Assembly: GCA_026873275.1 (NCBI GenBank)
Contig: JANTUC010000011.1
Span: 372,001 to 436,000, forward strand
Direction of reading: 5' to 3'
Source: Pseudopithomyces maydicus
Lineage: Eukaryota; Ascomycota; Dothideomycetes; Pleosporales; Didymosphaeriaceae
DNA: 64,000 bases
A model generated the notes under the pieces. It was given only the letters and a program-made list of their open reading frames with translations, was not told the origin of the DNA and made no database searches. Made by a program: the position numbers and the translations under genes. Shown in pieces: positions 44,289 through 55,120 of the stretch; within the stretch, counting starts at the first letter, position 1, and each line of letters opens with the position of its first letter.

Positions 44289-46514
44289 CTAAGTAATGGC
44301 CCGGTCCTCAGGAACGGGGCGAAGTCCTTTCCCATGCAGTCGAACGCGGTAGAGACAAGTGTTAGGGGCACCCCAGTTACTGGTGATGCGCACGAGTACT
44401 TTATCGACAGGAGTTTGAGCTTCACCGTCGAGTAGGAACGTCTGCACGTGGTTGAAGCCTTTGGGATCGTACCGCACTTTGCCAAGGCATTGCCAGCCTT
44501 CTGGACCATCCTCGCATCGTTCGCCGTCGTAGTTGAAGCGCACAAGGGCCGGCGCTTTCGACTCGACCCACAGCTCCACGCTCTGTGGTGCACTGCGGAT
44601 ATCATCTTCAGGCAGCGAGGTACGCGGCGGGTGTTCGATGGTCAGCTGTGTGGGAACGATAGGCTCACCGAGCTGGATACCCAACTGTGCCTTGCCGTTG
44701 CTGGCCTCATTTGGAGCTGAGCACCAACAGTCGCCAGGTTCGTCCCATGACTGCAAAGCCGTTGTGGGTGGGTTGCCTGTTGAAGCCATCATTCGTTGCA
44801 TAACCCATCTGAGAGGTGCCGATGCGGCGCTACCAGACAAGGTCGGAGACGTGATGGCAGTGATGATGTTAGCACCCAGCCCCGTCGAAAAGTAATTGAC
44901 CTGGCTGTACTGAAGTTCGATATTGGCAATCAAGTTGCTCAGTGCCGCAGATCGCAGGCGAGCATGTTCGACAGCCACTTTTTTCGCTTCTTTATTTGCA
45001 ACCTTCTCCGCATCCTTCAGCATAATCTTAGTGTGGGCTTCGAGCTTCTTGTTAAAATCAACCGCGATCTCGTTGAAACTGCTGTCGATCGCCCTAAAAA
45101 GATCTTTCCGAATGACGGCCGCCTCCGTCCCAATTGTATGCTGGAGCTTTTCTTGGTTATTTTGCACGAACGTGTCCCATTCTATACTAGGACCCTCCAT
45201 GCGAATTCTGCTGATGATGGCATCCCAGAACTGTTTTGGCACATTCATCGTACCACTTGGCGAGCGGCTGACCACCACGTAATCGGGAACATCGTCACCC
45301 AGACGGTGGATGAATTCCTGAATATCTTTCAAGCTGAGATTAGCATCATTGCCGGAGGGTACGGAGCCAGGCGTGAAGCGATTGGTGACGCTCCTCCAGC
45401 CATGGCCAAGTTGAGTTGATATGGTACTTGGGACCGAACTGGTCAAGAATGAAAAAATTGCTAAAGCGGCCAAAGTACCGAGAGCGTAATGCAGCCATGG
45501 CAGAGCCTTCATTCTGCCTAAAAAGCGAACGAAAGCTTCAAACTCGGTTTCGGACTCAGGTTCCGGGGTGCCGCGCGGCGGTACGGATCGACGGGTGGTA
45601 GAACGGCCATTCAGTGCCTGGCTAGAGTGAAGTAGCTTTCCACGAACGGTACTGGCTGTACCAGTTGTTTGGATGGGTCGATCGGTAGGTATACGAGGGG
45701 TCTGATTTTCAACCCGTGGTCTTGGTGGTGGTCGTATAGGAGGCGCTCGCAAGCCTGTGCTCGACTCCTGGGCGGGTGTAACATGCGCCCGTGGCGTGAA
45801 ATCAATTGTAACTGAGGCTGGAGTTGACGTGACCATGTGGGCTCGAGGTGTGCTCCCGCTCGCCTGAGCTTCCTGAACAGTCGGGCGCGAAGGCTGCTCA
45901 GCGAGCAGGGTATCGGCGGGCTTATCGGGCGATGTGCGACGACCAGCTGCTAAGCGGTTGCGGCCGACATGGCTATCGACTGGGCGGCGTGGCACGCTCG
46001 CGACGGCTCCGGGGGTCACAACATTGCTCTGTTTTGGTGTCTGCTGTGGTGTAGGACCGCGCAACATTCCAGCTTCATGGCCCATGCCAAACGATTTGGA
46101 TGTATTCCCGCTTTCGTCTTCTGCATACTCGGACTCTTCTTCACTAGGAGGATCCTCGCTCTCATAGTCAACCTGCGATGAGGTATCCGGCTCGCGACTC
46201 ATTGAAGGCGTACGTCCCGCACTGCCGTAGCGTTGTGCTTCCTGGTTCCTCTCAATAGCGGCGCCTCGCTGGTTTTGAAAGGCTTCTGCGAACCCCGTCT
46301 GCGGTATTGACAGCGACTGGGCGACGCCGATGCGCCCAGTTGCGCCGTATGCGTTTGACTGGCGAGTCTTGACTTTCGGAAGTGCTTTTGGGCGACCCGG
46401 TGTGCGCTTGAGTTCTTGTGGAATGACGACGGCTACTGCGGGTTGTGATCCGGTTGAACGCGGCGCGGAGCGGGTAGAGCGTCGCGTTGTGCCTGGGGTA
46501 TCGGGTTGAGCCAT
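44289..46514 (-). CDS. SUN-domain nuclear envelope protein (Sad1-like)
   Basis: SUN proteins span the inner nuclear membrane and pair with KASH proteins to form the LINC bridge. This single-exon, 741-residue protein has a long disordered basic nucleoplasmic N-terminus, a membrane segment at about 341-360 (LHYALGTLAALAIFSFLTSS), a lumenal coiled coil (AHTKIMLKDAEKVANKEAKKVAVEHARL) and a C-terminal SUN domain at about 560-735 (GDCWCSAPNEASNGKAQLGIQLGEPIVPTQLTIEH, SAPQSVELWVE, VRITSNWG). It differs from the shorter Slp1/Sun-like ER proteins, which carry a signal peptide. The fit to Sad1 is by architecture only. Confidence 0.85.
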   Translation of the reverse strand: MAQPDTPGTTRRSTRSAPRSTGSQPAVAVVIPQELKRTPGRPKALPKVKTRQSNAYGATGRIGVAQSLSIPQTGFAEAFQNQRGAAIERNQEAQRYGSAGRTPSMSREPDTSSQVDYESEDPPSEEESEYAEDESGNTSKSFGMGHEAGMLRGPTPQQTPKQSNVVTPGAVASVPRRPVDSHVGRNRLAAGRRTSPDKPADTLLAEQPSRPTVQEAQASGSTPRAHMVTSTPASVTIDFTPRAHVTPAQESSTGLRAPPIRPPPRPRVENQTPRIPTDRPIQTTGTASTVRGKLLHSSQALNGRSTTRRSVPPRGTPEPESETEFEAFVRFLGRMKALPWLHYALGTLAALAIFSFLTSSVPSTISTQLGHGWRSVTNRFTPGSVPSGNDANLSLKDIQEFIHRLGDDVPDYVVVSRSPSGTMNVPKQFWDAIISRIRMEGPSIEWDTFVQNNQEKLQHTIGTEAAVIRKDLFRAIDSSFNEIAVDFNKKLEAHTKIMLKDAEKVANKEAKKVAVEHARLRSAALSNLIANIELQYSQVNYFSTGLGANIITAITSPTLSGSAASAPLRWVMQRMMASTGNPPTTALQSWDEPGDCWCSAPNEASNGKAQLGIQLGEPIVPTQLTIEHPPRTSLPEDDIRSAPQSVELWVESKAPALVRFNYDGERCEDGPEGWQCLGKVRYDPKGFNHVQTFLLDGEAQTPVDKVLVRITSNWGAPNTCLYRVRLHGKGLRPVPEDRAIT

Positions 46515-48274
46515 GACGGCAGTGACGGGTGTGGTGGTTATGGGCGCCGGTGGTGTTTATCAGGTGCGATAAGGCGAATGCGCCGAACAAAGTCGTGGAC
46601 TGCGACAAGGCTTAGTCGGTAGGGTGTCCGAGCGCGTGCGTGCAACGGCGTGGTGGGTGCGGCGATTTGAAAGATGAACAGGGGTGGGAAGAGAAAGGCA
46701 GCACAGGGCCAGCACGACACGGTTCTGAGCGACAGTCCGCGTATCGTTTGCTGTGCTCTTTGCGCCGTCACCCAGTCGCAGGATAACAAGCAAGTCAACC
46801 CACCTTTGCAGGGCCGTCGCAACGTGTTTGTCCAAACCAAGACGCGCAAATATTTCCTTATGCCGACTGCTTGCCGTGACGTGGAGGGTTGGGTTTGGGT
46901 GGCCAGGCGGGCGCTGCAGCACCTAGACAATCCGGTAAACACGTGTAACAACACGCTCGCACGCGTCGAGGCCAGAGAGCGCTAGTATCTAGTCGCCAGA
47001 AGGGGTATCGAGGCCGAGACGGGACGTTCGCAGTGGATACCTGGGCTAGGTGCCGGCACACAGATTCGAGCGGGAGGATCCCGCAGGCACCGCGCGACGC
47101 GTGATGACGATGCTTGGGTTTGGTGTTTGGAAGGCGCTCGGGCGCGTTCTCCAGCTGGGTTAATATCCGCCACCACAGGGAATGTGCTTTCCGTTGCCGT
47201 GATGACTCCCAACCGTCGCGATATCTTCGTATACCCGGCCAACACGGCTCAGGTCATGCCAAATCCGAGCGACGATGATGCGGAACAAGAATAAAGAGCC
47301 TCGCGGAACCGTCGGCGCTCACCTGGGCCATCAAAGAGGAATTACCCGTCCTCAAAGGACAAGGCCGGCACAATGACCATATTCTCGCCAGCGTCGGCTT
47401 CAGCTCTACCCAGTTTCTACTGCAGTGAAGCGCTATATCGTGTGCACATGATCAATTCATTTGGATTATACCAACAAAATGCCGTAAAAGAGTCTCTGCC
47501 GAGTGAAGGAGAGGAAGAAAGGACAGGGGTTCACGAAACTATCTTGAATGTTGGGTCACTAGCACACGAGGGACGATCCAGTCCGACACGTGCCTTTCGC
47601 GTCATCTGGGGCCTGAACAGGAAAGACTATCTTGTGTTGCCCTTGCACTTATATAGGAAATTGTGATAAGGTTCGCAATTAATGTCCTTGGCGTGCCAGA
47701 ATCGGCCAGTCGTGCGCCCATGGAGTTATAGTGCTACACCCTTACTATCGAGCAAATAGAGTATGTTGAGAGCATCGATTTTGTATTTTCGTGTCATGGG
47801 TTGATACATCTATCTATACATCATCTAAAAACGATTAGACGGGAATTTAGCAGGCCGGTGATGGACAAAAGAACATGACGTGCAGACAATGGATGCACCA
47901 CACACGTGGAAATTAGCTCACCTGCAGCCTATTACAGAACGGCTGCAGCAAGCAGGAGAGCAACTACACCAACATCTAAAACATGTTACTTACAAAATCC
48001 CATCATCGTCTAGAACAAGCCTGCATTGCCAATCCGTCATACATATCTCAGTAGGACGCAGTTATCTTCGACCTGATCGAAACACAAATTACTATTGAGA
48101 CATACATATATCATATTTGCAGCGCTACATCTCATTAAAGCGAGTGTTAAGAAGCGACATAAGAAAGATATTAATGACAGCTAATAGGAAAAACACAGCA
48201 ACGTCCTAACATACAAAGGGAATCCAGCCCTATACATACAATTTCTCCTTTTCTCCCTCCTTCCTTCGCTCCAC
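46515..48274. other. 1.8-kb intergenic region
   Basis: No gene is supported. It holds the SUN gene promoter (46515-47240, GC-rich) and the 3' flank of the NACHT gene (47700-48274, AT-rich). Overlapping short frames at 46538-46985 cover the SUN 5' region and are treated as noise. Confidence 0.55.
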
Positions 48275-51200
48275 CTACAACTCCCCATCCGTATCTTTCT
48301 CAACCTGCACAGCACCCACCCTTGCTCCCTGCAAAGCAAATTTCCCATTCCCATTCTCATGCCCATTAATACTCTTCCCCTCCACAAGCCCCCACTCCCT
48401 CGACTCCCCAAACACCCCCTCCTCCTTCTCCGCCTTCCCGTTCCCAAACCCCTTAGCGCTCCACGTCTCCGTCCCCTGCACCCCCTTCCAGCTCGGCTCA
48501 GCCCCAAACTCCCTGAACACAAGCGCATTCAAGCGCTCGTACTCTGCGTACGACTTTGGCCAGCTGCCCACGCGCTGGAACGCCAGCTTTAAGAGGTACA
48601 AGTGGTGCAGCGCCAGAGCGGGCTTGTTGGTGATGGTGCCGGTGGCCTGTTCTAGCGACTCGACGATTTGACCGTCTACACTGCCGTTGGCGCTGGTATG
48701 GTGCTCGGCTAGGAGGACGGCGGCGGTGTCTTCGTCGTCGGAGTCTTCTTCGGATTCGTCTTGGACGAGCATGCGGAGGATCTCTTCGTGGATTTGGAGC
48801 GCTTTCTTGAAGTATTCCGTTGCGAGGGCGCCAGTTTTGTCGCTCGAGGCGCGGGACTGGTATGCCATACCGGTGCTGGTGTAGAGCTCTGCGAGAAGCT
48901 CGTAGGTCTCGATCGTGACGGCCGAGCGGGGACCGTGGGCACGGCGCATGTTGTAGGCGATGTCTTCGCAGAGACGGATGGCTTTGACAGGGTGGCCGGC
49001 GAGGTAGCGTGCAGCGACGAGGCGACGACCGAGGTTGACGAGTACGTTGGGAGGCCAGTTGCGCTGGGCATCGCGTGTGTGCCAGAGGTCTGAAAGTAGT
49101 TTTTCGAGTGTGATGTAGTCCTTCTGTTCGCCTAGGAGGGATGTAAGCTGGCTCACTTCGGCGACTTGGACCTGGGCAAGGTTGATCTTCAACGTCTTGC
49201 TGATGTCCAGGATCTTCTTGACGATGCGGTTGGACAGCTCGAGCGCCTTCTGGCGAAGGCTGCCGTCGGGTGACTTCTCGTTTCCACGTCCGACGAGGAG
49301 AGAAGCGAGCTTGAAGCCCATGCTGATATTGGCCGCGCTGTTGTATCCATCGTGATTGCTGGCGAAGAGGAAACCCAGATCGGCAACATCGTAAGCTTCG
49401 CGGAACTTCTTCGCCTTGGTGAGGGACTCCACATGGTTGTTCGAAGCCATCACAACCGCTTTGTTGAAGGCAGTGTTCTTATGACTGCCTAGGTACTCCA
49501 AGATGGATACAATAAACAGACGCGGTGACTCCTTGCTCAATGGGTGAAGATCCACAGCATCACGCTTCAAAAACACCTTCAGTACCTCATCCTCTACGAA
49601 AACAGCTGACTCCGCAAGGTGGTGCTGGAGCAAGAATGTTCGGAGAGGAGCTGCGACCAAGAGCAAATTCTTCACGCTCCCCTTTGTCAATGCCTGCCTG
49701 AATTGCTCAAAGTAGATGTACTCGGCAGTCAGATTAGCAAAAATTTCCGAGAACGTCACCGAAAGATCCTTGCGAAGGTTGTATTCAAGCGAGGCCAAGA
49801 AAATCAGTGAGCTGCGACTAATTTTGGTCAGATTGAAGGACCATTTAGACACAAAGCGAGTGTCGCGAGCACACAATTGGCGGTGTAGCTCCTGGATCAG
49901 CTGTGAACAGTACTGCTCCTGCTGAATAGATTGGAAGGTCACTGCAATAGACGAGGCAGACTCGATCAACTTCTGTGACGTCGACTCATGCGTGACAATG
50001 GTGCTAACCGCTGTAGTCAACTGACGCACGGCGATCTCGGTCTTCTTCTGGCGATGGTACAACTGTGACAGCTCACGAATCTCCGTGAGTGAAGACTCGT
50101 GGGAGTACCCATACTTCTTCACTGATTCTTGGTATTGCTCCTCACGCATAGAAATGGCGCGCTCAATCGTTTCAGACTTCACAGTGGAAGAAGACGAAGA
50201 CTTGAGCTGCCGGACGTACAAAGAAGACAACTGCTGCTTGATCTCGGTGACGCTTGTCGTGATGGACTTGTACTTGGAAGCCTGCTCATACCACGAGATA
50301 GCTTCAGCATAATGCTCCTCACTTCGCTGGGTAACCCGAGCGAGGGACAGCGTGGACTCCGCGACGATGGTAGACTCGGCACCAAAGATACTGATAGAAG
50401 TCTCGCGATACTCCTTGGTAGTCTTGTGCAAAATCGACCAGCTGACACCAGTTTCTTCGAGACACTGGAAATAGCGCTCGTAGAGTGTCTGGACAAATGT
50501 GCTCTCACTGAAATGCTTGTACTCCTTGGCCTTAAGAACAAAAGTGTTCCAGATCACACCGAAGACGGTAACGGCCTCGGCATATCGGCGGTCCTCCCAG
50601 TAGGAGGTCGCAACAATGAGAATGGCATCCATGGCGTCGTGGTGGCAGTGCTTAGAATCCTTATTCAATATTGTAACGATCTGCTGGTAGTAATCGATCC
50701 AATAAGGATGATTGCGAGGATGAGCTTTGCATCGTGAGCCGAGGATATATAGGGTTTTGATGGTCAAATCGTGGGTCGTGCCATAAACACTCTTGTAAAC
50801 GACAAGAACATCTTGGAACACACTGATGGCGTTATCCGGATATCCACGAGTATCTGGGTGAAAAGTCAGTTCCAGGTATCAATAAATAGCATCCATAGAT
50901 GTGTACGTACCGTAGAAGGTCACCAAGATGGTCTTGACCTTCTCGAATAGCGCTTTGTCAACCGTTGGGGCAGAGAGCACAGCTCGGAACAACCGGACGT
51001 AGACGTCCTCAACCTTTTCGATACGACGCTGTTGTCGGTAGGTCTCTGCAAGCAACTCGACCAGTTCAACCGACTCTTTCAAGAACTTGCTTGTCAAAGT
51101 GACATTGTGGACAGTACCAGAGAAGAAAGAGCTCCAAGTCTTGCTCAAGGTGGTCTTGACGATGGTTTCGGCTGCAGACCAATTGTGCTGCTCAATGTAC

Positions 51201-54200
51201 TGAACCGTAAGCTTCTTGGACAACGCGACAGTTGAAACGTCAAGAGTTTTACTGTTAATCACAGACTGAAACACGCTTTGGAAGACGGTGTCCGATACAG
51301 TGCCGGTTGTCTGCGATACCACTGTGGTGCTGCTCAAAGTCTGTTGGACCAGCTCTGACGAAGTGATTGAGATCTCGCGGCTGATCTCGGTCGAATGAGA
51401 CGACTCTTCCTTGCGCACACTCTTGTAGTACGAGCTTGCATACTTGTAGATAGACAAGGCCACCGCGTAGTATCCCATGGACTTGACCGTTTTAGCGACG
51501 CTCGTGAGCCTAGTGACAATGCTCTCGGAGTATGCGAGCTGATGCTGCTCATACTGTTGCCACACCGCAATAAGTACAGACGATGATTCAGAAGTACGCT
51601 TCTGGGAGATCAAGAATTGAGAATATGCCGTAGTCACATCCAAATGCTTCTCGTGCCATTCCACAGACTGGACGGTGCGACAACGGTGAGAGATCTGTTG
51701 CCAAATTTCGACGTAGGTCTTTTCTGCCAGAATGATCTCGCCACGAGCAAGATGCTCCTCAGCCCGACGGAGCCAAATGATAACCTGATGTGTGTCGAAG
51801 ACATCGATTGTCTGTTCTTCTTCGTCATCATCGGCGAAGAAGGCCTCTTTGTATGTCTCGAGCTCACGCTCGTCCTTGCCCTTAAGCACCACACCCAAGC
51901 GGCCTCGTACATCCTTAGCCTCGTGGGAATGCTTCCCATAATGCTCAATAGTGAGCTCTTGTATGAGCTGGTAGATCTCCTGAGCTCGTTTCTCTTCCTT
52001 AATGGAAATGTAGAGCTGAGCCAAAGTTTCTCGAGTTCGAATAACAATGTCTGACGTGCGACCATACTGGCGCTCATAAGCCGTTATTAGAACAATCAGC
52101 AGTTCCTCTCGCTGTGTTACAACCTCAGTGCGTGTCGTGATGGTAATACTCTCAGTGATCTTCAAGAAGCGTTTCGCACATTCAATGGTCACTGGGTGGA
52201 CATCGCTAAGAATTGTGCGGCTGATCTTAGTCGAGGTAAAGTAATACCTCTGCGCTTCTTGATGCTTCGAAAGCGTGGTGTACAACGTAGCGCATGTCAA
52301 GTACGTTTGGAGTACTGAAGGATTGTTCTCGCCGAGAACACGCGTGCGAATAGTTGCTGCAAGTAGATGAACATCCACAGCATCCTGTCTGGGCAGTTGT
52401 GCTCCCCAGCAGACCTGCTCTAGAATTGCCAAAGTAGTGGTGTCAGGGAAGACATGTTGGAGCTCCGGCGAAGGCTTGAAGGTCGACAAGTCTTTGGAAT
52501 AAAATGGAGTTTGCCGGAAATGGTGAATCCAGTAGCGAACGATGTATTCCAAGAAGTGGTGCTGGTGAAACAGACGATCAGCCATGCCGATATCAAGCTC
52601 ATCAATGACGGGATCCCTCTTCTCTCGGAGAGTTGCTTTTACGTAAGCTAGGATGCGGAACAAGACGCCTGTCTGGCTATCTTTGAGAGGGATTTGGATT
52701 TTGTTGTGATGTGCAAGATCCCGGAGAATGGTCTGGATCGAGGCGTGCCTGAATCTCACGATATGTTCATCGGTAATGACAAATGACCTCAGAGAGTGCA
52801 GCGTAGAATGAATATCAACGGTAGTGTGTGAAATTGTCGCCCGCTGAACATCAATAGAAAAAAGCGAGTGAATCTCCTCGATGGTCAAGGGACGTTCGGC
52901 GGTAAGAATCCAAGAAAGTAGAACCTTTGCATCATTAGTGAGCGGCGATGCGGTGAAGAGCTTCAAAACCAAGTCCTTGACCTGGCCATTAGAAGTTTTC
53001 AGGGTGTCCAAAGTCTTGTTGAAACCTTCGCCCGACTTCTCGAGATTGAGAATCTCGCAAGCAATGGTTGCCCATAGGAATGAACCTTTCGCCGCATGAA
53101 TGATGCTATCAAGCGCTGTCTCCTGCTCAGCACCTGATTTGGCGTGGAAATGGTGATTTTGACTGAGAGCTCGGAGAACAACGGCATGTATGTCTTCATG
53201 GATGTCATCATGAGTAATTTCTCGACGTAATCCATGACCAGCCACCGACAAAGTTGGAGTGGAGAGGACAATGACTCTGGTCTTAGCGTCATGGCTGACC
53301 ACATCCAGTAGCTTCTTGAGGGTTTCAGAAGCATTCTGGGGTCCCGTGAGTTCATCCAAGCCATCCAATATAATGACAAGATCATTGCCACCCTCGACTG
53401 GCTGCTTGAGAATCTCAGCAAGAGCTTTCCAGAGCGAGGCCTCATATGCCTTGGCATCGGCAGCATTGCGACACTCGCCGTACGCCCAAGCCAAAGAGTA
53501 ATATACAGCGACGTTTCCAACCCTCGAGGTAAGGAGCTGGAAAAGCAGGGACTTGACCAATGCAAGCGAAGTAGCCTGTGAAGGAATGGAGGAAGCTGTG
53601 ATGATATTAGATATATGGAAATCGAAAGTTGAGACTATACTTACTCATAGATACATAAGCGGTGTCGTACGACTTCTTGTTGATGGGACGTTGAAGCCTA
53701 TCTGCAATCGACCCGGCCAAAGTCGTCTTGCCAGATCCTGGCTGCCCAACGATGTGAAAGAGCTGGTCCTTGCCATTGATGAACCTGGTCAGAGGCTTCT
53801 GGAACCAAAGGCAAGTAAATTCAGCTTGGTTGTCGGAGATTATCGTATAATCACGGCTAAGGGTCGCAAGCACCCGATCTTGAGGAGCCAGCCATCTGCT
53901 GATTGTCTTCACATCGAGCACTGCGAGTACGTTAGTTGGAACCGGCTCTTGTCTAACACATCATACGTACAATCACCGTTATCTAAGCTTTGACGATCAA
54001 TCTGGGAATTCCATAGCGACTCCACGATTTTCTCTTGGCGAGAATCAAAGCTGTTGATTGTGTCGCCAAAGGTCTCAAATATGTCAATACTGACAGATGA
54101 CCCCGAAAGCCCTAGCAAAGTTAGCAAATACTGTTGCCTCAATTGGAACTCAGTATACCTTTGACAGCCTTGTAGAATGTGATGGCAACGTCGGTGACAA

Positions 54201-55120
54201 GTGACAGCAAGTCCGTGTACATCAGACACAACTGTTCCTTGACCTCAGTTGTGGCTGTTGTAGAGAAGAGTTCCGCCCGACGAAGGATCGCGGAGAAGGA
54301 GAGCGAAAATTTGTAGAACACAGCAAATACACGGTCGAGGGCAGCTGAATTCTCCGATCCAAGCTACATATGTCAGCAATTGATTAAATAATGCATGGTT
54401 GAACATACCTCGAGAAGCAACCGAGCATGACCGTAGCCCATTGCGGCGGCGGCAGGGCTATCCAAAGCATATGCGTCCACTGCTGAGTCGAAATGGTGCA
54501 GCTGCTCTGCAAAAAAGAGAGCCCTGATCAAGACACGATCCCACCGGCTTCCCTTGTGCGGCAACGTAGTGAGACGTTCGGACCTGATCCATTCCAGGAA
54601 GTTCACGAACGTGGTATCCGCAATGCCGTGATATACGCCGGAACCAAGTTGAGAAATACTCTTCTTCTTCAATGCCACCGCGGTTTCCTGAACGAAATTA
54701 TACTTGTAGCCGTTGCTACCATGGTGCATGCTCTGGTGAATGGAGTAGTTTCCACTAGCAGCACGGGAACCACCGAACGCACTATACCCACCCTTCTTAT
54801 ATTGGAGGCCATTGGGGGAAAACGGAGGAGAAGAAAGGCCATTCAAGCTACCGAAAGACGAAGCCATGGTGGGAGATTGCATGGCTGTTGTAGGATTATG
54901 TTCGACAATGTTGATTTCTGGGTTTGCTGCGGGTGTCGGCAAACTTGGAGCTACCGCAGGTTTCTCTGTAGGAATTGGAGGAGGTGAATTATCCTTCTCT
55001 TTTCCGTCGCGTTTTGATCTCTTGGATCGATTATGGTGCTTCCCTACTGATATGTTAGGGATATAATAGAAAATACAGAGCTGAACACGAACCGAAAGGA
55101 TTATATCTTAGACCAAGCAT
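48275..55120 (-). CDS. Giant NACHT/TPR STAND-type protein (2,183 residues)
   Basis: The spliced frame runs from MLGLRYNPF through seven exons: 55120-55093, 55046-54409, 54363-54159, 54111-53971, 53920-53645, 53595-50911 and 50853-48275; all phases agree. A Ser/Gly-rich N-terminus is followed by a helical region. A NACHT-type NTPase follows, with Walker A GQPGSGKTTLAGS near residue 396, Walker B LVIILDGLDEL near residue 510 and the downstream LLSWILTAERPLTIEEIHSLF helix. About 1,400 residues of tetratricopeptide-like helices come next (AEEHLARGEIILAEKTYVE, YAEAISWYEQASK, AEYERLNALVFREFG), with repeated Glu/Ser/Thr-rich blocks, ending in a disordered Gly/Glu tail. This is the layout of fungal NOD-like receptors with superstructure-forming repeats, but no effector domain is recognised at either end, so its output is unknown. 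Confidence 0.85.
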
